Part shown: positions 43,779-52,942 of the stretch, piece by piece | Numbering within the stretch: position 1 is the first letter of the stretch | Layout of the letters: every line of letters starts with the position of its first letter | Assembly (NCBI GenBank): GCA_015066395.1 | Contig: SVOL01000002.1 | Location: 62,001 to 126,000, forward strand | From: Oscillospiraceae bacterium | GTDB taxonomy: Bacteria; Bacillota; Clostridia; Oscillospirales; Acutalibacteraceae | DNA length: 64,000 nt | Direction: 5' to 3' | Notes under the pieces: model-generated | What the model saw: only the letters and a program-made list of their open reading frames with translations | Told to the model about the DNA's origin: nothing | The model's database searches: none | Translations under genes and position numbers: made by a program

Positions 43779-43798
43779 TTTTCTTTACCTCCTGATAA

Positions 43799-45835
43799 TT
43801 ACTGTCCGAGTGCTGCTTTAACCGTGTTATAAGACTGACAACCGATGTACTTATATGTAGTAACACCGTTAACTACTTTGTAGGTAGCGAAGATGAACTC
43901 TTCATCTGTCAGATCATTAAGACCGGTAAGGCAGATCTGATACTGCTCGCCGGTTACAGTAACAGCATCGGCATATTTTTCACTGTCAATAGCTACGTGC
44001 TTAATATATGCAGAGGGAGCGAACCAGTCGCCCTTAAGGTCGGTTGCTCTCTTAGGAATAATAGCAAAACCGATCTCGCTGGCGTTGGCGATCTCATCCG
44101 CTGTAAATGCGCCGCGGGCTCTAAGGCCTGTGGTATATCCCTTATCAAGGTCGATATCACGTACCGCAAAAGCCTTGTCAGGTGCGTACTCAATAGCAGT
44201 GAAGTTGTAGTAGGCGTCGGTTGCCTCAACAACATCGCCTGCGGCATACTTATTACCGTCGATGTCGAGATAGTAACCGTCAACATTAGGAACAGTTACC
44301 TTGTTGCCCTCAAATGCAACAGTCTCATCACCGAATTTAACGGCATCTGCCTCGTAGTTGATAACTACATCATCAATATAGTAGCTGTAGCTGAAATAAG
44401 TATGAGTGTCGGAAATAATCTCACCCGAATCAGCATCCTTTAAGATACCGTTACCGGGGACGATGTTAAGACCAAGCTTAGTATTGTTCATATCATCGGT
44501 AGCGGTGAAGGTGTAGGTATAGTCGATCCAAGGAGTATCGTTTTCGCTCTTGCGGATGTAGAAAGGCCACATATTTTCACTATCATAGTCTACAGCATAC
44601 ATAGCGTTATACCACTCATCGTAGAGTTGCTCTGACCAATAAGTCTGGAGAAGCGAATCGTTATCAGGGAATACGGTCTTATCCATACGGGTACCGAAAG
44701 CCTGGTTACCGCCTAATGCAAATGTGTCCTTAACAAAGGTCATTCTCATGTAGTTTCTGTAGTCCATCTTGGTAGCAACGTTACCGGTTTGCAGATCCTC
44801 AAAATAGAACTCGTCTTCAAAGCCCTCAATATCAGGACCGTCAGTTACAAGGTCGAAGGTAGTACCTGCACCGATCTTATATCTGAACGATACAGTGTAG
44901 GTTCTGCCTGCTACGAGGGTAAAGGCATCGTCACGCGCGTTATCGACAACAGCATCCTCGGAGTTACCGAACATAATACCGGCCTGCCAGGTATATGTCT
45001 TACCTTCAGGCTGCTCGAAGCTTACATGGAAAACTGTGTTATCGGGATCCTCGGGATCGGCAACATATTCTCTGATTTCAGGATCCGTATCCGTGTTAGT
45101 AGTTGCAATGCCCGCACCGTTCTCGAAATCGAGAGTAAGGGTAGCGTCGGTAGTGGTACCGTAGTCAACGGTACGAACCTTGGCAACAGTAACATCATCG
45201 ATATAAACAGTGGCATTACCGAAAGTCTTCAAAGACAAAGCGAATGTGGTATTCTCGAGAGTTGCGGGTGTGGTCAGCGAAATCTCAGCTGTTGCCCAAG
45301 CGGTATCGGCAGCCAATCTGTTCTGTGCAAACCAAACCTCACCTGCCTCCGAGCCGGGAACGGGTTCTACTACCCAAGCGGGATCCGCGGGGCTCTTGAT
45401 TTCACAATTAGCGCCGGACGAAGTCAAGGCATTGTTTGCATCTGCGTAAGCAATATATGCAAGAAGTCTTTCAAAGGTGTTGTGCTTATTGCTCTTCTGA
45501 AGCTGGGTGCCTGCACCGAGCTTATACTTAAAACTAACGGTGTAAACTGAATCCGATTCCAGAGCGGTTACACCTGCAGTTGTGCCGAAAACAATACCGA
45601 TATCTGTCTCTGCAGTAGCAGTATTGGTAATCTTTACAACGGTGTTGTCGCCTTCGGTCACATAAGAATATGCGGTGTCACCTGCGCTACCGGCAAGGCT
45701 GAGAATGCCCTTATCGCCTTCAAAACCATAAGTGGCGGCGGAAGCGGTAGCAACCGAAACGGCGCAAACGGATGCGAGCATCATAACCGCAAGTACAACA
45801 GCCATGATTCTCTTTAAAGATTTGCTGAGTTTCAT
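43799..45835 (-). CDS. Secreted protein with two carbohydrate-binding-like modules
   Basis: 678 residues. A Sec signal peptide ends near residue 34 (ATASAA). Module A (about 35-215) and module B (about 230-500) are beta-rich and share hallmarks of CBM4/16-like jelly rolls (DFENGAG, YTVSFRYKIGAGT, VYIDDVTV). A C-terminal domain (about 560-678) with GLRARGAFTADEI and YIGCQSYNTVKAALGQ recurs in the 46194-49724 protein. No catalytic domain, dockerin or sortase motif is visible. It is probably an exported glycan-binding or surface protein. It is followed by a tiny peptide gene in the same transcript. Confidence 0.8.
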   Translation of the reverse strand: MKLSKSLKRIMAVVLAVMMLASVCAVSVATASAATYGFEGDKGILSLAGSAGDTAYSYVTEGDNTVVKITNTATAETDIGIVFGTTAGVTALESDSVYTVSFKYKLGAGTQLQKSNKHNTFERLLAYIAYADANNALTSSGANCEIKSPADPAWVVEPVPGSEAGEVWFAQNRLAADTAWATAEISLTTPATLENTTFALSLKTFGNATVYIDDVTVAKVRTVDYGTTTDATLTLDFENGAGIATTNTDTDPEIREYVADPEDPDNTVFHVSFEQPEGKTYTWQAGIMFGNSEDAVVDNARDDAFTLVAGRTYTVSFRYKIGAGTTFDLVTDGPDIEGFEDEFYFEDLQTGNVATKMDYRNYMRMTFVKDTFALGGNQAFGTRMDKTVFPDNDSLLQTYWSEQLYDEWYNAMYAVDYDSENMWPFYIRKSENDTPWIDYTYTFTATDDMNNTKLGLNIVPGNGILKDADSGEIISDTHTYFSYSYYIDDVVINYEADAVKFGDETVAFEGNKVTVPNVDGYYLDIDGNKYAAGDVVEATDAYYNFTAIEYAPDKAFAVRDIDLDKGYTTGLRARGAFTADEIANASEIGFAIIPKRATDLKGDWFAPSAYIKHVAIDSEKYADAVTVTGEQYQICLTGLNDLTDEEFIFATYKVVNGVTTYKYIGCQSYNTVKAALGQ

Positions 45836-45893
45836 TGTTCTTCTCCTTCACGATATAATTTTGGGTATACTTTCACATGTATACACTATTTTC

Positions 45894-45921
45894 ATTATAC
45901 TTACAATTTTTCCTTTGTCTA
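45894..45921 (-). promoter_or_regulatory. Promoter of secreted protein 1
   Basis: TAGACA (45921-45916), 16-bp spacer and TATAAT (45899-45894). Two GTATAC palindromes follow in the leader at 45865-45870 and 45879-45884 and may be regulator sites. Confidence 0.55.
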
Positions 45922-45991
45922 CCATTTAACGCGTAACCTTTCAATTTTATTGAATATTTTTCCACCGCGCCTGCTTTCGTTTGTTAAATAC

Positions 45992-46025
45992 ACCGACCCA
46001 CAGAAGTCTCCCTCTGTGGGTCGGT
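45992..46025 (-). terminator. Terminator after peptide copy 2
   Basis: A perfect 13-bp stem (45992-46004 with 46013-46025) with an 8-nt loop. The leftward tail is GTATTTAAC, weak in U. It separates the two secreted-protein units. Confidence 0.75.
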
Positions 46026-46047
46026 TACTTTGAATTTAATTAATCAA

Positions 46048-46176
46048 TCATTCATTCGTATTAAAAAGACCGTTCCACGAATTGATCTTTGTGGCCGAGA
46101 CAAGGGTCTCAACATCGGCGACTGCCGTTTCTGAGCAGATCTCATCGACCTGCAATATGGGTTTTTCGTATTTCAT
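46048..46176 (-). CDS. 42-residue peptide, paired with the secreted protein (copy 2)
   Basis: A complete small gene from ATG 46176 to TGA 46048, starting 18 bp after the stop of the large secreted-protein gene, with GGAGATAAAGG upstream. The product starts MKYEKPILQVDEICSETAVA and continues DVETLVS, ending WNGLFNTNE. It has one Cys, no signal peptide and no membrane segment. The clear homology to the 43647-43778 peptide, despite low similarity of the surrounding DNA, argues that both are real genes under selection. No modification enzyme or transporter lies near, so a RiPP role is not supported. Confidence 0.85.
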   Translation of the reverse strand: MKYEKPILQVDEICSETAVADVETLVSATKINSWNGLFNTNE

Positions 46177-46193
46177 AAAGCCTTTATCTCCTA

Positions 46194-49100
46194 TCAACTG
46201 TATCTCTTCTGCAAATCAGAAATTGATTTATTGCCCGCGGTACAAGCCTTATCTACCTGCGTAGAAACAGACTGGATCTTTATGTAAACATCACTGGGTT
46301 CCGTGTTGAAGCCGATAGCATTGTAGAACTCATACTCGTCAAGCCCTGCCATATATGCGCAATGTCCGTCAAAGGTGAAGTACTTATCTGAAGCAGGCGT
46401 GTTGACTATTTCATAATAGAACTCACGGGCACGGTCACTATGGAAAGTAGTCTCCATATTATAATTCGAGGAGTCGAGGAAGTGACGGATAAAGTAGCCT
46501 GCGGCATTGGCGTGTTTTGCACCTCTTGCAATACCGTACATACGGTAGGTTGCACTCACCTTGGCAGTGCTGTTTTTGCTTTGTGCAGGGAGGTAGCAAT
46601 AACCGATATCATCGGGATCCATATTCTTAAAATAACCGTCAGACTTCAGACCAAAACTTCCGGTCGCATACATTGCGGCCTGACCGGTCTCAAACTGATA
46701 CATGGTAGCTCCTACATAACCCTTAAGACTCCAATCAGACCAAGTCTCGTAAGCCACCGTAAGTTTGGGATCGTTTACGTTATTGACAAATTTAGAATTT
46801 TTATAATCCCACTTAAGGAAGCTGGTGCCTGCTGAGCCGATAAACATTTTGGGGTTAAAGTTTCCGGGAGCGATACCCGCAGCGGCAAAACGTCCGCACA
46901 TATCTTCCATAGTGTCCCAAGTCCACTCGCCTCTCGCATAATAGTACTCGGGGGTCTTCTCACCAAGTCTGTCGAAAATGGTCTTATTATAATATATAAG
47001 GTTAGCACCTGTCCACGGTGAGTTGACGGTATTCACAAGGTAAACATTACCGTCGATAGTGGCAGTTTCCATAAGTCCCTTGTCCCAGATAGGGTCACTC
47101 AGATCAACAGTCGAACACTTGTTGATCGGCTGAAGGATAGAAGCGGTGATCGGGAAGCCGCCACCGTCATTATCAACAATAACGTCAGGGAAATCGCCGG
47201 AAGCCATCTTAGTATTGATCATGGCAACATAACCGGACTGACGAACCAGGTAAATCTCAGCCTTAATACCGGTATCCTGGTAGAATTTGTTGAAATCGTA
47301 AGAACTCAAGTTTTCCCAGGTTGCAAACCTAACAGTCTGACCCTTAATGTTATTGGGAATGGATGCATAAGGATTGCTTGAAGACGAACCGCCGCTGCTG
47401 CCGGGAATCGAGTTATAGGACTGGCAACCAATGTAAGTATAGGTCGTTACACCGTCGACGACCGCGTAGATAGCGAACAGGAAATCCTCTGATTTAACAT
47501 CATTAATATCCCACAAACAGACCTGATACTGATAGCCGTTTACCTCTTGTGCTGAGCCGTAAACAGCCGACTTGTTGACCGGTTGTCTGTAGGTATAAGC
47601 CGATGACTCATACCAGTCAGCCTTAAGATCGGGCGCGATCTTAGGACAGATAACAAAGCCTATTTCCGAGGCAGCCTCAACAACATTAGCCGACAAAGCA
47701 CCGCGGGCTCTGAGTCCTGCGTAGTCCTTAGTACGTACCGAGAAGGCGTTATCGGCCGCAACGTTTATCGGAGCCGCATCGAAAACAACACCGGGGTAAG
47801 TATAAACCGTCTCACCGGGGAAATAGAACTTGCCGTTAGAATCGGTGAAATAACCCGAAGTCGCCGGAACCTTAACTTTACCGTTAACGACATCGACCTT
47901 AGTATCCCCAAAGGTTACTGACAGGTCTCTGACATAGCCGCAGTTATTGCAGATAGGATCATTGTCATCATCATAATCATGCTGACATCCTGCACTGCCG
48001 CCATTTTTGAACACGTCACCGTCGTTGAAGTCGGTCGAATCTTCGGGAGCGGTAACCTTAATAGTTACATTGGTTACACAGATCTGAGAGAGATAACGTT
48101 GAGTCTCGCTGATACTTGCACCCTGAGAACCCACGAGAATACCAAAGTGAGCACCGAGGTCAGCCCCGACAGCCGATCCGTTAATAAAATCAGTCTCACC
48201 GTACTGGTAGGTGGCGGTCAAGGTCTGCTCGCAAAGTTCAAACCATTTGATATCGGGATCCTCAGGCAGATAGATACCGTTTTCGTAAACAGGATAGCCA
48301 AAGTCATCATCCTTGACATAATCGCCTTGAAGCTCCTTGGAGTAACGGTAAACGTTGCTCTTTTCGGTCATCATCCATTCGGCCCTTCCGCGGAGGGTAG
48401 TATGACCGTAATAAATGCCCTTAGCGGGGTAGTTGGTGCCGATAGGTCTTGCACTAACTGTTTCAGAATCCTGAACAAGTGCGATAGCAACCTTGGCTGC
48501 TTTATACATTTCAGTAAGGTTAAGGGGAACGAAAGTTACAGACACTTCGTATACATAGCCTTCCTTAACAACAACGCCGTTACCGCCGTAGAAGTTGAGC
48601 GGATCACCGCCGTTTTGACCGCGGATGTCAAGCTTGCCGTGAGCGTCTGTATAACCTGTATCTTTGAAGAAGTCGGTCGAACCGCCAACGATCATACCGT
48701 AGGGGGTAGGACCACTGGAGTTGTTCCAGAAATCAAGTGAGGCAGTGGTTTCGGGATCGGTAAAGTCGGTAGTACCGCCGTAGCCGAGAACACGATGTGC
48801 ATTCTCGGTGCCGGGCTTATAATCATAAGCATCGTAATTTTTAAAATCATAAATATATGTAGCGGTTTTAGTGCTTACCGGCACATCGTCATTTCCATCA
48901 TTACCGCCGTTGCTTACCTCTATAGTAACATCGTCCATATAGAAGTTAACAGCCCATGCGTTAGAAAGACCGTCATAATTACCGACACCGACATAAAGCG
49001 TCATACCGAGCTTAGCGCCGTCAAGCTCTTCGGGACAGGTAAAGGTGGTGGAGTAGTCGATCCAAGGAGTATCCTCTTCGCTGGTAATTATATAATAAGG

Positions 49101-49724
49101 ATGATAGTTGCCGTCGCTGTCGGTAACATCCCAGTCGTAGTCCTCGATCGCATATTCCCACTGTTCGGGAAGTTGCTCGGACATATAGATCTGCTGAAGT
49201 GTGTCTTCAACGCCTTCGTAGTTATCGGGTTTGATCTCCTTACCGAACATCTGATTTCCGCCGAGAGCAAATCCGCTGGTAACACCGGAAAGGCGGATGA
49301 AATTCCTATAATTGTAATCCGGAGCGTTAGGACCGTCGGTCACACGGTCCCAAGTAGTACCTGCACCGATCTTGATCTTAAAGGAAACGGTGTACGTGTT
49401 ACCACCTACGAGAACCAGTCCGTCACTGCGTGTAGTGGCATTGGCCGTAGCACCGAACATAGCGGAGCCTCTCCAACCGTAGCCCTCACCCTGCTGAGAC
49501 AGGTGGTAAACCATATTGTCGGGATCCTCGGGATCGGCCGAGTAAGAAGCATAAGGGTCAGTGCCGGAGTTTTTACAGGCAATACCCTTGCCGTTCTCAA
49601 AATCAAGAGTAACGACCGTTGCAGTATTTGCGGTAACGCCCCAAGCCGCAGCCGAAACCGTAACCATAAGAACTACTGCCAACAAAACAGCGGTCACTCT
49701 TTTGAATTGTTTAAATTTCATCAT
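46194..49724 (-). CDS. Large secreted protein: glycan-binding-like modules fused to an ABC sugar-binding domain
   Basis: 1176 residues from ATG 49724 (AGGAG 6 nt upstream; a longer reading lacks a site). A Sec signal peptide (about 1-31, no lipobox) is followed by module 1 (about 37-275, DFENGKGIA, YTVSFKIKIGAGT), module 2 (about 285-565), a CxxC linker (CNNCGYVRD, about 592-600), the domain shared with secreted protein 1 (about 660-775; GLRARGALSANVVEAASEIG, YIGCQSYN), a Ser/Gly linker, and a family 1 solute-binding protein (about 790-1176) with GDFPDVIVDNDGGGF, NLIYYNKTIFD, FETGQAAMYATGSFG. Solute-binding domains normally are lipoproteins paired with permeases; neither is present. Confidence 0.82.
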   Translation of the reverse strand: MMKFKQFKRVTAVLLAVVLMVTVSAAAWGVTANTATVVTLDFENGKGIACKNSGTDPYASYSADPEDPDNMVYHLSQQGEGYGWRGSAMFGATANATTRSDGLVLVGGNTYTVSFKIKIGAGTTWDRVTDGPNAPDYNYRNFIRLSGVTSGFALGGNQMFGKEIKPDNYEGVEDTLQQIYMSEQLPEQWEYAIEDYDWDVTDSDGNYHPYYIITSEEDTPWIDYSTTFTCPEELDGAKLGMTLYVGVGNYDGLSNAWAVNFYMDDVTIEVSNGGNDGNDDVPVSTKTATYIYDFKNYDAYDYKPGTENAHRVLGYGGTTDFTDPETTASLDFWNNSSGPTPYGMIVGGSTDFFKDTGYTDAHGKLDIRGQNGGDPLNFYGGNGVVVKEGYVYEVSVTFVPLNLTEMYKAAKVAIALVQDSETVSARPIGTNYPAKGIYYGHTTLRGRAEWMMTEKSNVYRYSKELQGDYVKDDDFGYPVYENGIYLPEDPDIKWFELCEQTLTATYQYGETDFINGSAVGADLGAHFGILVGSQGASISETQRYLSQICVTNVTIKVTAPEDSTDFNDGDVFKNGGSAGCQHDYDDDNDPICNNCGYVRDLSVTFGDTKVDVVNGKVKVPATSGYFTDSNGKFYFPGETVYTYPGVVFDAAPINVAADNAFSVRTKDYAGLRARGALSANVVEAASEIGFVICPKIAPDLKADWYESSAYTYRQPVNKSAVYGSAQEVNGYQYQVCLWDINDVKSEDFLFAIYAVVDGVTTYTYIGCQSYNSIPGSSGGSSSSNPYASIPNNIKGQTVRFATWENLSSYDFNKFYQDTGIKAEIYLVRQSGYVAMINTKMASGDFPDVIVDNDGGGFPITASILQPINKCSTVDLSDPIWDKGLMETATIDGNVYLVNTVNSPWTGANLIYYNKTIFDRLGEKTPEYYYARGEWTWDTMEDMCGRFAAAGIAPGNFNPKMFIGSAGTSFLKWDYKNSKFVNNVNDPKLTVAYETWSDWSLKGYVGATMYQFETGQAAMYATGSFGLKSDGYFKNMDPDDIGYCYLPAQSKNSTAKVSATYRMYGIARGAKHANAAGYFIRHFLDSSNYNMETTFHSDRAREFYYEIVNTPASDKYFTFDGHCAYMAGLDEYEFYNAIGFNTEPSDVYIKIQSVSTQVDKACTAGNKSISDLQKRYS

Positions 49725-49808
49725 TTTCTCTCCTTTTTGCGAAAATAACAATCGGCGTGGTCGAAAAATGCCGTTTTTTGTCATTTTACACGCCTACACG
49801 TTAAGTTT

Positions 49809-49837
49809 ATACTAACACGTGACATTTTTATTGTCAA
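49809..49837 (-). promoter_or_regulatory. Promoter of the large secreted protein
   Basis: TTGACA (49837-49832), 17-bp spacer and TAGTAT (49814-49809), reading leftward with an 85-nt leader that includes CACG-rich repeats. Confidence 0.75.
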
Positions 49838-49919
49838 GGTATTTTGCACAAAAAATGAATGAATTTTAAAATCATTTTTATTAAAAAACATAAAATGGCA
49901 AAGCTTTGCAGAAAATGGC

Positions 49920-49947
49920 TTGATACTTTAATATTGTATGATAAAAT
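49920..49947 (+). promoter_or_regulatory. Promoter of the SemiSWEET-like gene
   Basis: TTGATA (49920-49925), 16-bp spacer and TAAAAT (49942-49947), reading rightward. Confidence 0.6.
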
Positions 49948-49977
49948 AGATGGGAAATGTTTAGGGAGTGTATGAAA

Positions 49978-50283
49978 ATGGCGGAAATTTTAGAAATAAC
50001 AATGCTGCTTTGCTTCGGTGCCTCGTGGCCTATAAACGCAGTCAAATCGTATAAAGCAAGGACTACTAAGGGTAAGAGTCTTCCCTTCCTGTGCCTCATT
50101 ATTTTGGGCTATATAGCAGGAATTTCCTCGAAGTTATTAAATACCGCCTATATGGCTGCCTTCAATAACAAGTGGTACGTTCTCGTATTTTATTTTCTGA
50201 ACCTCGGCTTCGTACTTATCGACTTCGGCCTTTATTTCAGAAACCTTAAACTGGACAAAATGAATAATCGGAAAAAAGTGTAG
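49978..50283 (+). CDS. SemiSWEET/PQ-loop family small transporter
   Basis: 101 residues from ATG 49978 (AGGGAG 9 nt upstream). Three hydrophobic segments surround the PQ-loop-like motif FGASWPINAVKSYKARTTKG, where a conserved proline in helix 1 is followed by a basic KSYKARTTKGKS loop. Bacterial SemiSWEETs dimerise to move sugars, so sugar transport is possible. This branch (often called MtN3-like) is uncharacterised. It is monocistronic, with a strong terminator after it. Confidence 0.7.
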   Translation: MAEILEITMLLCFGASWPINAVKSYKARTTKGKSLPFLCLIILGYIAGISSKLLNTAYMAAFNNKWYVLVFYFLNLGFVLIDFGLYFRNLKLDKMNNRKKV

Positions 50284-50293
50284 ATCAATCAGC

Positions 50294-50330
50294 AAAACCC
50301 GCTTGCGGTCATAGCCGCAAGCGGGTTTTT
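50294..50330. terminator. Bidirectional terminator
   Basis: A perfect 15-bp stem (50294-50308 with 50315-50329), loop TCATAG, with A- and T-tracts on either side, between the SemiSWEET-like gene and the convergent DUF4153 gene. Confidence 0.85.
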
Positions 50331-50395
50331 AATTTAAAAATATTCACCACGTACAATATATTACGTGGGTCTTCAGGCTGCAACCTCTTTTAATG

Positions 50396-52063
50396 TTATG
50401 ATCGCCATTCTGCCTTTGACGCTATATACTCATCGTATCCGATATCCCTCAACGCCCGCTTTGCACGTAAAGCCGGCACGCTTTGCGAGAACAGACCGTC
50501 GTCTATATAAATTTCGGTAGCCTTCTTTAAATATCTATGCAGGCACGAATACATAACCTTAGTCTTCGCATCGGCCGCAATTTCGCCGTCCTTTGTGATA
50601 TCAGAACCGTATTTCTTATCAAGATGCTCCGCCAACCGAACCAGCTCAGGCACAGCCGAGTCACCTAACTCATAGCTTGCAATTATATCGACAGTATCCA
50701 AACTTCCGTCAAGATATCGGTCAACATTATACTTCATAATAAATCCGTTCACATCGCAAAGTGAGAGTCCCAAAAACAGCACGACGCACACAAGTGCCGA
50801 AACCGGCACCGACTTAAATGAAGGCTTAAACTGACGGACGACCTCAAGCACAAAAACTATGGCTATCATTATAATAAATACCGATACGTAAACACGCTTG
50901 CGGGTCAGACCGTAAATATTTATATACATAACCATCTTAGCCAATGCGGTGCTGATAAGAACAAGCGTTGAAACGGCAAACAAGACCGATACCATTCTCT
51001 GGATAAGGGTTATGTTCCCGCCGTCACGCTTCATAAACAAGGCGATAAGTTTTATGATACAGAAGTTAATGATCGCCACCGTGCACAGCTGGAAGAAGCC
51101 TTCCCTTGCATATTGAGCATAACTGAATCCTTCGGGCAGAGCGCCGGTAAAGGCCGAAACATAGTACTTCCATTGCGAGACAAAAAAGACGCAATAGATA
51201 AAAAGTATCGGCACAACGGCCGCCAGAACTACGGATTTTGCCGCGACCTTGCATCTTTCTCCGGCTGTTTTAAAGCCGTCGGCCGTCAATGCTTCCTCAC
51301 AGGTCTTTTTAGTACCCGAAAAATACAGGCCAAAAACATACATCGCAACCGGGATTCCCAAGATCGCAGAGCCGATATGATCAAAGATCTTTGAAACATT
51401 AAAATCGAAGATATTGCCTATCAACTCGGAAAAGTCAGCATCATACGACAGCAAAAACACGATCACAGTCGTGGGCACTACCGCCAAGGCAATACCCAGC
51501 AGTATCTTCCCTGCCAGTTTCCAACCGCTGTTATTTTTATGTGCAAACGCCGCAGGAAAAACCTCAACAACCGAAGAAAACGGGAATATGAAAAGTGCCC
51601 TCAAAAAATCGGCAACCAGAAAATTACTAAGACCTTTTTCCAGCGAATTACCGGTAGCCGAGTATACAAAATACACAAAAGCCAGTAACCGGAAGACCGA
51701 TGAAACGCCCGAAATAAACACGTCATCCGATATAAATGTTCCAACCGATAAAAGAACTCCGACTACTGCCGATAAAACAGACATAGCATTCGGTTTTATC
51801 TTGCAGACAGCCAGCATTGCAAATGCAATTGCATATAATACCACGCTGAACAAAACCGTTCCCAACGGATGATCTGCAACAGGCAACAAACGGCAGAACA
51901 GATATCCGATAAACGCCGACACCCAAGCGACCAAGGTATCTGTTTTCGAATACAGATACTGTTCACCGGGACTTTGTGCATTTTCGGGAGCCGGGTCGAT
52001 CGCTTCGGTGCCGACCGTTTCTGCTTCCGACGTTACCGGCGTATTATTGATGTTCTCACTCAT
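50396..52063 (-). CDS. DUF4153 (DUF4173-like) multi-pass membrane protein
   Basis: 555 residues. A hydrophilic N-terminus of about 45 residues precedes at least ten membrane segments. DUF4153-type features include GLTRKRVYVSVFI near residue 380 and NVDRYLDGSLDTVDI near 455, then a soluble C-terminus of about 90 residues. The function of the family is unknown. It lies downstream of the XRE/DUF2975 pair on the same strand, separated by 106 bp containing a perfect 9-bp inverted repeat. AGGAGG precedes the ATG. Confidence 0.8.
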   Translation of the reverse strand: MSENINNTPVTSEAETVGTEAIDPAPENAQSPGEQYLYSKTDTLVAWVSAFIGYLFCRLLPVADHPLGTVLFSVVLYAIAFAMLAVCKIKPNAMSVLSAVVGVLLSVGTFISDDVFISGVSSVFRLLAFVYFVYSATGNSLEKGLSNFLVADFLRALFIFPFSSVVEVFPAAFAHKNNSGWKLAGKILLGIALAVVPTTVIVFLLSYDADFSELIGNIFDFNVSKIFDHIGSAILGIPVAMYVFGLYFSGTKKTCEEALTADGFKTAGERCKVAAKSVVLAAVVPILFIYCVFFVSQWKYYVSAFTGALPEGFSYAQYAREGFFQLCTVAIINFCIIKLIALFMKRDGGNITLIQRMVSVLFAVSTLVLISTALAKMVMYINIYGLTRKRVYVSVFIIMIAIVFVLEVVRQFKPSFKSVPVSALVCVVLFLGLSLCDVNGFIMKYNVDRYLDGSLDTVDIIASYELGDSAVPELVRLAEHLDKKYGSDITKDGEIAADAKTKVMYSCLHRYLKKATEIYIDDGLFSQSVPALRAKRALRDIGYDEYIASKAEWRS

Positions 52064-52142
52064 ATATTTTCCTCCTGTCGGTCCTTGTAATGATTCAGAA
52101 CAAATTTTCTTTGAAAATTCGTCGTAAAATCAAAGATCTTAT

Positions 52143-52164
52143 GTCGAAACAAATATGTTTCGAC
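52143..52164. repeat. Perfect 9-bp inverted repeat
   Basis: GTCGAAACA/TGTTTCGAC (52143-52151 with 52156-52164) with loop AATA and no T-run, 6 bp after the XRE gene stop. It may be an operator or an mRNA-stabilising hairpin before the DUF4153 gene. Confidence 0.5.
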
Positions 52165-52169
52165 TAAAC

Positions 52170-52388
52170 TTAACCATTATCATACGGCTCATCGGTGTAT
52201 TCCAATATATCCTCGACCCTGCACTCCAAAGCACGGCAGATCGCATCCAGCGTTGAAAAACGAATGGCTTTGGCCTTGTTGTTCTTCAAAATCGAGAGGT
52301 TCGCCAACGTAATGCCCACCTTATCGGACAATTCGTTGAGCGACATCTTCCGTTTTGCCATCATTACGTCAAGATTAATAACAATCAT
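52170..52388 (-). CDS. YozG-like XRE regulator
   Basis: 72 residues, one Cro/CI HTH: MIVINLDVMMAKRKMSLNEL, then DKVGITLANLSILKNNKAKA and FSTLDAICRALECRVEDILEY. This is the short YozG/YgzD type that is usually paired with a DUF2975 membrane protein, as here (12 bp). It is a likely repressor of its own operon. Confidence 0.88.
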   Translation of the reverse strand: MIVINLDVMMAKRKMSLNELSDKVGITLANLSILKNNKAKAIRFSTLDAICRALECRVEDILEYTDEPYDNG

Positions 52389-52400
52389 TCCGTCACCGCC

Positions 52401-52877
52401 TTACACAGTCAGATCGTTTTCGGACTTGATGATTATTGCTTCGGCAATGACATTCTTAACAACTCTCAGGCAGAGCCCTAAAAACAGCGCAAGACAGGCC
52501 ACGACAAACCCCAACGAAAATTTAAGACCGATAAATGCAAAGCACAGACAGATACCCACACAGCACCACGAAACTCCACGGATAAGGGCAACGCTTTTGG
52601 CAGTAAACACAAGCCCTTCCCTGACCCTTAACAGTAACCAAGTAAGCAACAGATCGGCAACCAATACCAGTGCCACAACGGTATATGCCAAACCAAGAAT
52701 TACAGGTTTAGCGAGATCCGCAATTATGGGTACGAATTTGGTCATATAATCGTGTACACCGTAAAATTGATCGATTATTCCCGGCAGAATCACCGCACAG
52801 CCACAGCAGATGCCGGCAACCGCCACGCAAAGAATAAGGGATAACGCGATCGACACCTTGTTTGATATTTTCAGCAT
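52401..52877 (-). CDS. DUF2975 membrane protein
   Basis: 158 residues from ATG 52877 (GGAGG 7 nt upstream). Four hydrophobic segments; the C-terminal half carries the DUF2975 pattern VREGLVFTAKSVALIRGVSW followed by ALFLGLCLRVVKNVIAEAI. The function is unknown. The pair DUF2975-XRE is common in Firmicutes. Confidence 0.82.
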   Translation of the reverse strand: MLKISNKVSIALSLILCVAVAGICCGCAVILPGIIDQFYGVHDYMTKFVPIIADLAKPVILGLAYTVVALVLVADLLLTWLLLRVREGLVFTAKSVALIRGVSWCCVGICLCFAFIGLKFSLGFVVACLALFLGLCLRVVKNVIAEAIIIKSENDLTV

Positions 52878-52911
52878 AAAATTTCCTCCAAATCTCCGAT
52901 TCTTTGAGTTG

Positions 52912-52940
52912 ATTATACCTCGCATATTTCCGTTTGTCAA
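52912..52940 (-). promoter_or_regulatory. Promoter of the DUF2975-XRE operon
   Basis: TTGACA (52940-52935), 17-bp spacer and TATAAT (52917-52912), a perfect consensus. Confidence 0.85.
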
Positions 52941-52942
52941 TA

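Noticed and set aside
43647-46176. RiPP or bacteriocin cluster
   Set aside because: The peptides have no modification enzymes, peptidase-transporter or typical leader cleavage site nearby.
48795-49748. A 317-residue rightward frame opposite the large secreted protein
   Set aside because: It is antisense to a protein with clear signal peptide and domains, and has low-complexity hydrophobic composition typical of shadows.
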